Shown here: positions 17,162-25,262 of the stretch, piece after piece | Layout: every line of letters begins with the position of its first letter | Position numbering within the stretch: the stretch's first letter is position 1 | Assembly (NCBI RefSeq): GCF_001677335.1 | Contig: NZ_LZYB01000004.1 | Span: forward strand, 62,001 to 126,000 | DNA from: Erythrobacter dokdonensis DSW-74 | GTDB lineage: Bacteria > Pseudomonadota > Alphaproteobacteria > Sphingomonadales > Sphingomonadaceae | Length of the DNA: 64,000 nucleotides | Direction of reading: 5' to 3' | Position numbers and translations under genes: made by a program | Notes under the pieces: generated by a model | Databases searched by the model: none | Told to the model about the DNA's origin: nothing | What the model saw: the letters and a program-made list of their open reading frames with translations, nothing else

Positions 17162-18777
17162 GTGTTCGCCCGCGCCGCCGTCCGACCGGCGATATAGCCG
17201 AAGGTGATCGCCGGGCCGAGCGTCCCGCCCGCGCCTGCATAAATCCCGCCCGTCGGACAGGCGATGGCATTGCCCGCGCCGAGCAGGCCGGGGATCGGCG
17301 CGCCATCATGCCCCAAGATGCGCGCCTGACCGTCCGTTCTCGGCCCGCCATTGGTGCCGAGCAGGCCCGATGAAATTTCCACCGCGTAGAACGGCGCTTC
17401 CCGGATCGCGCCGAGCGTGACGGCGGCGCCTTCCCGGCTGCGATCGCCGTAGAAATGGTCATAGGCGCTCGTCCCGCGCCCGAAATCGGGATCATGGCCC
17501 GCGTCGGCATGGACGTTGAAGCGCGCCACGGTTTCCTCCAGCGCCGCCCCGTCGATACCGATCTGCGCCGCCAGCCCTGCAAGCGTGTCATCGCGCATCA
17601 CCCAATCCGGAATCGGCTGGCCCGGCTGGCGTGTGCCCAGCGGATAGCGTTCGGCATATTGCGCGTCGAACACCAGCCAGCAGGGCAGGTTGGGATAGTC
17701 GTAAGTCGCCGGATCGAACTGGTGGAACACGCCGCCCAGCGCGGAGTAATTCGCCGCCTCGTTGCAGAACCGCTTGCCTGACCGATTGACCATGATCGCA
17801 TGCGGCACGGTGCGCTCGATCAGGATGATCTGCGCGCGGCTCTCGCCGCTGGCCCAGGGCGCATCGGGCTGGACAAGGGTCGGCGCCCACCATGCGCTGG
17901 TCATGTTGCCGAGCTTCGCGCCCGCCGCCATCGCCAGCTTCAGCCCCTCGCCGCGCGCGGTCGGCGGGCTGGCGGGCGCGGTGACGGGGCCGCGCAGGAA
18001 GGTCTGGCGCAGGTCTTCGTCCCATTCGAACCCGCCGGTGCTGACAATCACACCCCGGCGCGCGGCGAGGGCAAAGGGCGCGCCGTCACGCTCGCCTTCG
18101 ATGCCGGTGATGCGCGCGCCGTCTTTCACAAGCCGGTGCGTCTCCACCCCGAGCACCGGTTCGATCCCGCGGTCGAGACAGGCCTTGAGCAATCGCGCCA
18201 CCATCGCCTGCCCGAACCCGCATTGCCGTGCAGCCATGCGCTGGCCCAGCACCTCCATTGGCGGCATGGCGGTCGCCCCGCCCAGCGGCGTCTCGCGCAG
18301 CATCAGGGGCTTGGGTTCTTCAATGGCGTAGATCTTCGCCGCCCAGTCGCCCAGTTCCCCCAGCGCGAACAGGTCGTGGTCGAGCGCGCGGGAGCCTTCG
18401 GGCTTCGCGCCGGGCCGGTCGAGATAGTAGTCGGGATAGCCCGGCAGCACCGCCACCTTGAGCGCGTCGATACCTTCGAGGAAGGCCAGCGCCTCCGGCC
18501 CCTTGCCAACAAAGGCTTCCAGCGTCTCGTCCACCAGATCGCCGTGATTAAGGCTGCGGAAATAGGCGAGCGCGTCCTCGCGGCTGTCGGCCATGCCCGC
18601 TGCCCGCATCCGGGGGTTGTCCGCCACCCAGATCACCCCGCCCGATATGGCCGAGGTGCCGCCGATGCGGTCGCCGCGCTCGACCAGCGCGACCTTTGCC
18701 CCCGCCTCGTGCGCGGCAAGCGCGGCGGCCATTCCGGCAGCGCCCGTTCCCAGCACGATCACATCGACATCGCTCAT
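17158..18777 (-). CDS. KstD-like FAD-dependent dehydrogenase
   Basis: A flavoprotein of 539 aa in the fumarate reductase/3-ketosteroid delta1-dehydrogenase family. FAD loop GTGAAG at 10-15, GGTSAISGGVIW next to it, and a C-terminal YAGAGGTLGPAI. Tyr513 and Gly517 correspond in spacing to the Tyr/Gly pair that binds the 3-keto group in KstD; this alignment was made by eye. It would introduce a C=C bond alpha,beta to a ketone. Relatives of unknown specificity exist, so a steroid substrate is not proved. ATG at 18777 has no ribosome site but a promoter that would give a leaderless mRNA; a TTG at 18813 is the alternative. Confidence 0.82.
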   Translation of the reverse strand: MSDVDVIVLGTGAAGMAAALAAHEAGAKVALVERGDRIGGTSAISGGVIWVADNPRMRAAGMADSREDALAYFRSLNHGDLVDETLEAFVGKGPEALAFLEGIDALKVAVLPGYPDYYLDRPGAKPEGSRALDHDLFALGELGDWAAKIYAIEEPKPLMLRETPLGGATAMPPMEVLGQRMAARQCGFGQAMVARLLKACLDRGIEPVLGVETHRLVKDGARITGIEGERDGAPFALAARRGVIVSTGGFEWDEDLRQTFLRGPVTAPASPPTARGEGLKLAMAAGAKLGNMTSAWWAPTLVQPDAPWASGESRAQIILIERTVPHAIMVNRSGKRFCNEAANYSALGGVFHQFDPATYDYPNLPCWLVFDAQYAERYPLGTRQPGQPIPDWVMRDDTLAGLAAQIGIDGAALEETVARFNVHADAGHDPDFGRGTSAYDHFYGDRSREGAAVTLGAIREAPFYAVEISSGLLGTNGGPRTDGQARILGHDGAPIPGLLGAGNAIACPTGGIYAGAGGTLGPAITFGYIAGRTAARANT

Positions 18778-18783
18778 GTCGGG

Positions 18784-18826
18784 GTTAGACGCCTGCGAGG
18801 CAGGATCGGGCAACCCGTCATTTTGG
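18784..18826 (-). promoter_or_regulatory. putative promoter of the KstD-like gene with CCAAAA element
   Basis: Read on the minus strand: CCAAAA (18826-18821), 7 bases, -35 TTGCCC (18813-18808), 18 bases, -10 TCTAAC (18789-18784), then 6 bases to the ATG at 18777. It matches the layout at 4401 and 20633, and implies a leaderless transcript. Confidence 0.38.
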
Positions 18827-18878
18827 CAAGGTGCGCCCGCCTGCCGGTGCGGCTAACCACCGGTGAAAGGAGAGAACC

Positions 18879-19655
18879 ATGAAACTGGAAGGCAAGGTCG
18901 CCGCCATCACGGGCGGCACGGCGGGGATGGGGCGCGGGATCGCCGAGGCGTTCCTTGCCGAGGGCGCAAAGGTGGCGCTGTTCGCCCGCAATGCGGAAAA
19001 GGGCGCGAAGGTGCTCGAAGAAATGGGCGCAGGCGAGCGCGGCCTTTTCGTCGCCGGCGACGTGATGAACCAGTCCGATCTTGAAGGTTTCATCGACAAG
19101 GCCATCGCCCATTTCGGCACGCTCGACATTCTGGTGAACAATGCAGGCGGCGCGGGCGACCTGCAGCCGCTGGTCAACCTGTCCGATCACGCCTTCGACG
19201 AGGCGATGAAGTGGAATGTCTATTCGACCTTCTGGGCAACGCGGCGCGCGCTGCCGGTGATGCTGGAGAAGGGCGACGGGCGGGTGATCAACATCTCGTC
19301 GATGGAGGGCAAGCACGGCAAGCCGGTGCTGACGGCTTACTCTGCGGCCAAGCACGCGGTGAACGGCATGACCAAGAGCCTGGCGCGCGAGGTGGGCCCC
19401 CAGGGCGTGACGGTCAACGCGATCTGCCCCGGCCTCGTCATCACCGACATCATCCGCAACAACGGCCCCGCCACGGCCAAGGCAATGGGGATGGAGTTCG
19501 AGGAGATGATCGATCTGTTCGCGCAGGAAGCGGCGATCAAGCGCCCCAACGAGGTCGAGGAAATCGCCGCGGTGGCAGTGCTGCTCGCCAGCAAGGCGGG
19601 CGCGGGGATCACCGGCGCGCAGATCAGCGTTGACGGGGGCACAGCCCAGTATTGA
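18879..19655 (+). CDS. SDR family oxidoreductase
   Basis: A classical SDR of 258 aa: TGGTAGMG at 11-18, NNAG at 87-90, Ser140/141, Y154-x3-K158, and the C-terminal ISVDGG. Arg37 after beta-2 (FARNAEK) fits NADP(H). Such enzymes interconvert alcohols and ketones. The ATG follows AAAGGAGAGAACC. Divergent from the KstD-like gene, so an alcohol could be oxidised to a ketone here and then desaturated there; this link is inference. Confidence 0.9.
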   Translation: MKLEGKVAAITGGTAGMGRGIAEAFLAEGAKVALFARNAEKGAKVLEEMGAGERGLFVAGDVMNQSDLEGFIDKAIAHFGTLDILVNNAGGAGDLQPLVNLSDHAFDEAMKWNVYSTFWATRRALPVMLEKGDGRVINISSMEGKHGKPVLTAYSAAKHAVNGMTKSLAREVGPQGVTVNAICPGLVITDIIRNNGPATAKAMGMEFEEMIDLFAQEAAIKRPNEVEEIAAVAVLLASKAGAGITGAQISVDGGTAQY

Positions 19656-19728
19656 AGGCGCTTTGACCGGCTTCGCGGGGGTCTCGACCCCCTCCAGACC
19701 CCTGTTCGCGCGCGCCTTGCGGCCCCTC

Positions 19729-19758
19729 GCGGCGATGTTTCATCTGAAACATCGCCGC
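19729..19758. repeat. perfect 14-bp inverted repeat between convergent genes (parS-like core)
   Basis: Arms 19729-19742 and 19745-19758 are perfect reverse complements separated by TC. The centre, TGTTTCATCTGAAACA (19736-19751), equals the ParB site parS at 14 of 16 bases, differing only in the two central bases. Lying between two convergent SDR genes, it may instead be a bidirectional terminator hairpin, although no T-run follows. Confidence 0.7.
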
Positions 19759-19763
19759 ATCGC

Positions 19764-20576
19764 TCAGCCTTCCTGCAACTTCGCCATCGCCGCGCCGACC
19801 GCCGCCTCGATGTCGCGCGCCTGCGGATTGCCGCGCAGGGTCAGCCCGCCATTGGGCTGGATGTTCTGACCCGTCACAAAGGCATGGTCGCTCGACAGCC
19901 ACAGGCAGGCATGGGCGACATCCTCCGAGGTGTTGAGCCGCCCCAAGGGATAGCGCGGAACGAAAGCATCGACGAGGCCGGGCACCTGGAAGCTGTCCGA
20001 CGTCATGGGGCTTTCGGTGAAGGCGGGCGAAACGGTGTTGGCCTTGATCCCCAGGTGCCCGAAATCATTGGCCACGCATTCCATCATCGCCTCGCCCGCG
20101 CGTTTCGAGGCGATATAGGCCATGTGGTTGTTGATCAGCGCCTTGGTGGTGGCAGAACTCAAGGAGATGATCGATCCGCCGGTCGGCTGCTGCTCGCTCA
20201 TCACCCGCACAAAGGCCTGCGCGAAGTGGTGCACCCCCTTGAATTGCAGGTCGGTGATCTGTTCGAGCTGTTCCTGCGTGATCTCCAGCGTGTTCGCCAG
20301 CAGGCCCCAGCCGGTGGTGTTGATCGCGATATCGACCCGCCCAAAGGTGTCCCTCGCCTTGTCGGCCAGCGCGTGAACCTCGGCATGGCTGGTGATGTCG
20401 CACAGGGCGTATTCCCCGCCGATTTCCGCCGCCAGATCGGCAAGCGGGGTCTGCTTGCGGCCCGCCACCATGACCTTCGCGCCCTCGGCCGCGAACAGGC
20501 GGGCGATGACCTGCCCCATGTTGCCGGGCGATGCCGCCCCCAGAATGACCGCGCTCTTGCCTTCGAGTTGTCCCAT
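19764..20576 (-). CDS. SDR family oxidoreductase
   Basis: An SDR of 270 aa with a slightly unusual cofactor loop (GAASPGNMGQ at 13-22), INTTG in place of NNAG, and Y154-x3-K158. The C-terminus is long (GNPQARDIEAAV). The enoyl reductase-like spacing of the loop is a curiosity, but the YxxxK argues for a normal dehydrogenase. ATG at 20576 follows GGAGAGGAGACAAGCG. Faces the previous SDR gene across the inverted repeat and is divergent from 20702. Confidence 0.88.
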   Translation of the reverse strand: MGQLEGKSAVILGAASPGNMGQVIARLFAAEGAKVMVAGRKQTPLADLAAEIGGEYALCDITSHAEVHALADKARDTFGRVDIAINTTGWGLLANTLEITQEQLEQITDLQFKGVHHFAQAFVRVMSEQQPTGGSIISLSSATTKALINNHMAYIASKRAGEAMMECVANDFGHLGIKANTVSPAFTESPMTSDSFQVPGLVDAFVPRYPLGRLNTSEDVAHACLWLSSDHAFVTGQNIQPNGGLTLRGNPQARDIEAAVGAAMAKLQEG

Positions 20577-20632
20577 CGCTTGTCTCCTCTCCGGCACAGC
20601 GCCTACCACGCATCCTTGCGGAGCGACCCTTC

Positions 20633-20674
20633 CCAAAAGTGTCCATTGTCCGCGTGCCTAACCCGCCCGATAGC
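20633..20674 (+). promoter_or_regulatory. putative promoter with CCAAAA element
   Basis: CCAAAA (20633-20638), 7 bases, -35 TTGTCC (20646-20651), 17 bases, -10 GATAGC (20669-20674), 27 bases before the ATG at 20702. The 16 bases 20633-20648 match 4401-4416 at 14 positions. Confidence 0.45.
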
Positions 20675-20701
20675 CTCCCCATATTCGAGGGAGAGCGAGC
20701 A

Positions 20702-21112
20702 ATGTTCACCGGACCGCTGGAAGATCGCGTCGCGATTGCCGAACTCAACGGCACCTATGCCGATGGCGTGGTGCGCTTTGATGCCGAGACCTGGGGAAGC
20801 GTCTGGGCCGAGGATGCCGACTGGGACCTGATGGGCCACAAGACCAAGGGCAGGGACGCCATCGTCGCCTTCTGGAACGGCGCAATGGGCGGGCTGGAGG
20901 CGGTCAGCTTCCAATGCGTGCCGTGCATGATCGAAATCGACGGCAACACCGCGAAATCCCGCGTGCAGACGCAGGAGATCCTCAAGCCCAAGGATGCCAA
21001 GGCGCGCCATGTCGGCGGGCTGTATGAAGACACGCTGGCGAAGATCGACGGGCGCTGGGTGTTCACCAGCCGCACCTTCCGCATCGTCGCGGAATTCGGA
21101 GTGGAAGGGTAA
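20702..21112 (+). CDS. SnoaL/NTF2-like protein
   Basis: A protein of 136 aa with NTF2-like pattern (DRVAIAELNGTYADGVVRFD, WGSVWAEDADWDLMGHKTKGRDAI). ATG at 20702 with GAGGGAGAGCGAGCA before it. Followed 4 bases later by an ABM-domain gene, the same ABM plus SnoaL pairing as at 12953-13869, in opposite order. Function unknown. Confidence 0.8.
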   Translation: MFTGPLEDRVAIAELNGTYADGVVRFDAETWGSVWAEDADWDLMGHKTKGRDAIVAFWNGAMGGLEAVSFQCVPCMIEIDGNTAKSRVQTQEILKPKDAKARHVGGLYEDTLAKIDGRWVFTSRTFRIVAEFGVEG

Positions 21113-21116
21113 AGCC

Positions 21117-21458
21117 ATGGCGAAGATTGTCATTTCCGCGCAGATCGATCTCGATCCCGCCCAGCGCGAGGAGGCGCTGCGCAGCGCCCGCCCGCATATC
21201 GAGGCCGCGCTCGCTGAAAAGGGTTGCATCCACTACGACTGGAGCGCCTGTTCGATGAACCCCGCACGGGTCAACGTGTTCGAGGAATGGGAGAGCGAGG
21301 AAGCCCTCGCCGCGCATTTCCGCGACCCGGCCTATACCGGGATGCGCGATCATATCGGCCAGTTCGGCATCACCGCCGCGGTGAGCAAGAAATATCGCGT
21401 GGACGCCGAAGGGCCGGTCTACAATGCTGAAGGCGTGGCGACCGAGGCCTTTGACTAG
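21117..21458 (+). CDS. ABM-domain monooxygenase-like protein
   Basis: A protein of 113 aa with the dimeric alpha+beta barrel pattern of quinol monooxygenases (KIVISAQIDLDPAQREEAL, CIHYDWSACSMNP, VFEEWESEEALAAHF). Members such as YgiN oxidise quinols without cofactor. Starts 4 bases after the SnoaL gene and overlaps the mobA-like gene. Confidence 0.8.
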   Translation: MAKIVISAQIDLDPAQREEALRSARPHIEAALAEKGCIHYDWSACSMNPARVNVFEEWESEEALAAHFRDPAYTGMRDHIGQFGITAAVSKKYRVDAEGPVYNAEGVATEAFD

Positions 21459-21963
21459 GCTACTGGGCGCCATCCTTGCCGGCGGACAGGCGCGGCGGTT
21501 TGGCAGCGACAAGGCGCAGGCACTGTTTGAAGGCACCCGGCTGATCGACCGGGTCGCGGCTGCGCTTCTGGCGCAAACCGACAGGCTGGTCGTGTGCGGC
21601 CGCGAGGAGCCGGGCTTTGCCTGCATCCCCGATTGGCCCGAAGCGGGGCTCGGCCCGTTGGGCGGGCTCGCGGCAGCGCTGCGCCATGCGGGAGAGCAAG
21701 GCTCCACCCACGTGCTTTCTGCCGGAGTGGACGCACCCGACCTGCCGCACAGTCTCGCCGCCGCACTCGCTGGGGAAGGTGCCGCAATCGTCGAGAGCCA
21801 GCCGGTCGTCGGCCTGTGGCCAGCCGAAGCCGCACCGCTGCTCGCCGACTTCATCGCCGGAGGCGGCCGCTCGCTCTACCGCTTCGCGGATCACATCGGC
21901 GCGCGGCGAGTGATGCTGGCCGCTCGGCTCATGAATGTGAACCGGCCTGAGGACCTGCCTTAA
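21451..21963 (+). CDS. mobA: molybdenum cofactor guanylyltransferase (MobA-like)
   Basis: A nucleotidyltransferase of 170 aa: the N-terminal GAILAGGQARRFGSDKA is the GTP-binding signature of MobA, which converts Mo-molybdopterin to its guanine dinucleotide form. The first third, with GPLGGLAAAL and SAGVDAPDLP, is well preserved; the protein is somewhat shorter than typical MobA. I favour the TTG at 21451 because it puts the motif at the usual place; an ATG at 21424 would overlap the previous gene by 35 bases. The nearby molybdopterin oxidoreductase (23096) is its natural client. Confidence 0.82.
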   Translation: MTRLLGAILAGGQARRFGSDKAQALFEGTRLIDRVAAALLAQTDRLVVCGREEPGFACIPDWPEAGLGPLGGLAAALRHAGEQGSTHVLSAGVDAPDLPHSLAAALAGEGAAIVESQPVVGLWPAEAAPLLADFIAGGGRSLYRFADHIGARRVMLAARLMNVNRPEDLP

Positions 21964-22964
21964 AGCTTGAGCATCTGCTTGCCGCGGTTCTGCCCGGTGA
22001 ACAGGCGCTGCAAAGTCTGCGGCGCATTCTCGAAACCGTGCTGGATATCTTCCTGATACTTGAGGCTGCCACCCTTGACGAAGCCTTCGAGCCGCTTGCG
22101 GATGCCGGGAAACTCGCTCGCCCAGTCGAGCACGATGAAGCCCGCCATAGTGCCGCGCCGGAACACGAGGTTGAAATAGTTTTCCGGCCCGGCAGGCAGG
22201 CTCCCCGTCTCGTAACGGCTGATCCCGCCGCAGATCACCACCCGCGCCCCGGTGGCGATGCAGGCCAGCATGTCGTTGAGGATCTTCCCGCCGACATTGT
22301 CGTAGATCACGTCCACGCCGCGCGGGCACAGCTCGCGGATCTGCTCCTTCACCCCGCCCGCCTTGTAATCGATCGCGGCGTCATAGCCCGCCTCGCGCAC
22401 CAGCCAGTCGCACTTGTCCTTGCCGCCCGCGATACCGACCACGCGGCACCCGGCGATCTTGGCGAGCTGGCCGACGATGCTGCCCGTTGCGCCCGCCGCG
22501 CCAGAAACCAGCACGGTGTCGCCCGCCACGGGCTTGCCGACCTTGAACAGGCCGCAATAGGCGGTCAGCCCGGTCGTCCCCAGCACCGACAGGACGGCGG
22601 TGGGCGAGAGTTCGGTTTCGACCCTCGTCAGCTCCTTGCCGTCGGTGACGAGGTATTCGGTCCAGCCGGTGGTGCCGAACACCATGTCACCGACTGCGAA
22701 CCTGCCGCCGTTCGACGCCACCACTTCCGCGATCCCGCTGCCGCGCATCACGTCACCGATGTTCATCGGCGCGACGTAATCGGCGATGTTCTCCATCCAG
22801 CCCTTCTGCGCCGGATCAAAGCCGAGATAGTGCGTCTTGAGCAGCATCTCGCCCTGTCCCGGATCGGGCAGCTCGGCCTCTACCAGCCGGAAGTCGTTGT
22901 CGATCTCGATCCCGCGACCGCGCGGGTGTCCGTTCAACAGCCATTGGCGGGTGGTAGTGGGCAT
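21960..22964 (-). CDS. MDR-family NADP-dependent oxidoreductase
   Basis: A zinc-free MDR reductase of 334 aa with GAAGATG in the nucleotide loop and GVDVIYDNVGG, like prostaglandin reductase and CurA. It probably reduces an alpha,beta-unsaturated ketone with NADPH. ATG at 22964 follows GGGGAGATACCCG; an ATG 15 bases upstream lacks a ribosome site. Paralogous to 7435-8436 and 25263-26273. Divergent from the molybdopterin enzyme gene; its stop overlaps that of mobA (TTAA). Confidence 0.88.
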   Translation of the reverse strand: MPTTTRQWLLNGHPRGRGIEIDNDFRLVEAELPDPGQGEMLLKTHYLGFDPAQKGWMENIADYVAPMNIGDVMRGSGIAEVVASNGGRFAVGDMVFGTTGWTEYLVTDGKELTRVETELSPTAVLSVLGTTGLTAYCGLFKVGKPVAGDTVLVSGAAGATGSIVGQLAKIAGCRVVGIAGGKDKCDWLVREAGYDAAIDYKAGGVKEQIRELCPRGVDVIYDNVGGKILNDMLACIATGARVVICGGISRYETGSLPAGPENYFNLVFRRGTMAGFIVLDWASEFPGIRKRLEGFVKGGSLKYQEDIQHGFENAPQTLQRLFTGQNRGKQMLKL

Positions 22965-23095
22965 CGGGTATCTCCCCATCTCGCAAGGAATTGTCTGCCG
23001 GTTCTATTGCGGGTCCGCAAGCCGCCTCTCCACGGACAAAAGTATCAGTCGAGCGCCCTGCCCCCTGTGGTAGTTTGTCGGTCTCAAGGAGAGAG

Positions 23096-25237
23096 ATGAT
23101 GGGCGCCGAGACTCACAAGACCTTCTGCCGTTTCTGCCACGCCAATTGCGCGATGGAAGTCGATGTCGTCGACGGAAAGGTGGTGGAAGTGCGCGGCGAT
23201 CCGCAGGACCCCGCCTATGGCGGCTACACCTGCATGAAGGGCCGCGAGCTGCCGGATTCGCACAATTCGGAAAACCGCCTGCACCATTCGCTGGTGAGGA
23301 ACGAAGCGGGCGAATTCGTCGAAACCCCGATGGATCAGGCGCTGGCCCATGTCGCCTCCGAGCTGCGCCGGATCATCGACACCCATGGCCCGCATTCGGT
23401 GGCGGTGTTCATGGGTTCGGGCGGCTTCCAGAACTCGGCTGCGATGGCCGCATCGCTCAGCTTCGCGCAGGCCGTGGGGAGCCGCAATTTCTACACCTCG
23501 GTAACGCTCGATCAGCCCGCCAAGGTCTTCACCACCGCGCGTTACGGCAAGTGGATGGCGGGACCGAACACCTTCAGCGAGAGCGACGTTGCCATGTTCA
23601 TCGGCAACAACCCGATCGTGTCGCACTATGCGCCGGTCGGGGGCGTGCCGCCCTTCAGCCCCTCGCGCCGCATCCGCGACAAGAAGGCCGAAGGCCTGAA
23701 GCTGATCGTCGCCGACCCGCGCGAAAGCGATGTCGCGCGGCTTGCCGACATCTACCTGCCGGTCAAGCCGGGCGAGGATCCGGCGATGCTGGCGGGGATG
23801 CTCAACGTGATCATCGCCGAAGGGCTGTATGATCGCAATTTCGTCGCCGCGCATGTCGACGGGTTCGATGAGTTGGCCGAGGCGGTGAAGGCCTTCCCGC
23901 CCGAAGTGGCGGCGGAACGCGCCGGGCTAGACAAGGAACAGCTGGTGGCCGCCGCGCGGATGTTTGCCGGGGGCACCAAGGGCTGCGCCACCACCGGCAC
24001 CGGCCCGGAAATGGCGGGCCACGGCACGCTGACCGAATATCTCGTCACCTGCCTCAACACGATTTGTGCCCGCTTCAAGCAGGAGGGCGAGAAGGCCGCG
24101 ATTCCGGGCGTGTTCAGCCCCTACCAGACCGCGCGCCGCGCACAGGTCGCGCCGCCGGTGCCAATGTTCGGCGCGGAAGGCATGCCCAAGTCGCGCTTCC
24201 GGGGTTTGGGGCATCTGGGCTGGGAAATGCCGTGCAACGTGCTGGCCGACGAGATTCTCACGCCGGGCGAGGGCCAGGTGCGCGCGCTGATCTCGGTCGG
24301 CGGCAATCCGGTGGTCGGCTTCCCCGACCAGGCCAAGATGGTCCGCGCATTGGATGATCTTGAACTGTTCGTGCAGATCGACCCGTGGATGAGCGCCTCG
24401 GCCCGCCGCGCCGACGTGGTACTCGCGCCCTCGCAATGCCTTGAGCGCGAGGACATCACCAGCCTTTCGGAATGGTGGCACGAGGAACCCTATGCCCGCT
24501 ACACCGAAGCGATTGTCGCGCCGCCGGGTGACGTGATCGACGAATACGAGATGTTCTGGACGCTGGCGCACCACCTCGGGATCCAGATGATGCTGAACGG
24601 CGGCCCGCTGCCGATGGACCGCAAGCCGACCAAGCAGGAATTCCTCGATCTGGCGGTGACCGGCTGCCTCGTGCCGCCCAGCAAGGTGCGCGAGGATTGC
24701 CGCGCCAACGGCGGGGCGGCGGTGATCTATCCCGAAGTCCACCCCAAGGTCGAACCGCTCGACGAAAGCGACTTCCACCGCTTCGATCTGGCGGTCGGCG
24801 CGATGCCGGCGGAGATCGGGAAATATGCCGCCAATCCGGCCAGCAAGGCGGGCTTCGACTTCCGCCTGATCAGCCGCCGGTCGAAAACGCGGTTCAATTC
24901 CATCGGCCACCCGCTCAAGAGATTGCAGGCCAAGACCACCACCAACCCCGCCTATATCCACCCGGAAGACATGGCGGCGCTGGGGCTGGAGGAAGGCGGG
25001 CTGGTCGCGATCACCAGCCCCCACGCCACCATCCACGGCGTGGTCAAGGCAAGCGACAAGGTGCGGCGCGGGATCGTTTCGATGGCCCATGCCTACGGGG
25101 ATGCCGACGCGACCAAGGAGGATGTGCGCGAACGCGGTTCCTCGACCAACCGGCTGGTGAGCGAGGTGGTCGATTATGATCCGATCACGGGCCAGTCCTT
25201 GCAAAGCGCCATTCCGGTGAAGCTCGAACCGGCCTGA
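23096..25237 (+). CDS. molybdopterin-dependent oxidoreductase (DMSO reductase family)
   Basis: A protein of 713 aa. N-terminal [4Fe-4S] ligands C11-x2-C14-x3-C18-x27-C46, then the bis-MGD-binding domains and the C-terminal MopB domain (NPAYIHPEDMAALGLEEG). By eye, the residue that would bind Mo is Asp139 (TLDQP), where formate dehydrogenase has Sec140; Asp ligands occur in nitrate reductase and in the water-using hydroxylases of steroid C25 and ethylbenzene degradation. No Tat signal, so it is cytoplasmic. No electron-transfer subunit is adjacent. ATG at 23096 and 23099 follow AAGGAGAG. Head of an apparent operon with the next three genes. Substrate unknown. Confidence 0.88.
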   Translation: MMGAETHKTFCRFCHANCAMEVDVVDGKVVEVRGDPQDPAYGGYTCMKGRELPDSHNSENRLHHSLVRNEAGEFVETPMDQALAHVASELRRIIDTHGPHSVAVFMGSGGFQNSAAMAASLSFAQAVGSRNFYTSVTLDQPAKVFTTARYGKWMAGPNTFSESDVAMFIGNNPIVSHYAPVGGVPPFSPSRRIRDKKAEGLKLIVADPRESDVARLADIYLPVKPGEDPAMLAGMLNVIIAEGLYDRNFVAAHVDGFDELAEAVKAFPPEVAAERAGLDKEQLVAAARMFAGGTKGCATTGTGPEMAGHGTLTEYLVTCLNTICARFKQEGEKAAIPGVFSPYQTARRAQVAPPVPMFGAEGMPKSRFRGLGHLGWEMPCNVLADEILTPGEGQVRALISVGGNPVVGFPDQAKMVRALDDLELFVQIDPWMSASARRADVVLAPSQCLEREDITSLSEWWHEEPYARYTEAIVAPPGDVIDEYEMFWTLAHHLGIQMMLNGGPLPMDRKPTKQEFLDLAVTGCLVPPSKVREDCRANGGAAVIYPEVHPKVEPLDESDFHRFDLAVGAMPAEIGKYAANPASKAGFDFRLISRRSKTRFNSIGHPLKRLQAKTTTNPAYIHPEDMAALGLEEGGLVAITSPHATIHGVVKASDKVRRGIVSMAHAYGDADATKEDVRERGSSTNRLVSEVVDYDPITGQSLQSAIPVKLEPA

Positions 25238-25262
25238 TTATCTCGCCAAACGAAAGACAGAT

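Noticed and set aside
17158..18777. Firm call of 3-ketosteroid dehydrogenase (kstD)
   Set aside because: Only the family features are visible; the rest of the steroid set is missing, so the name is given as KstD-like only.
19736..19751. A functional parS site
   Set aside because: The central CG, kept in known parS sites, is TC here, and no parAB, dnaA or gyrB marks an origin region in the window. Kept as a repeat and a finding only.
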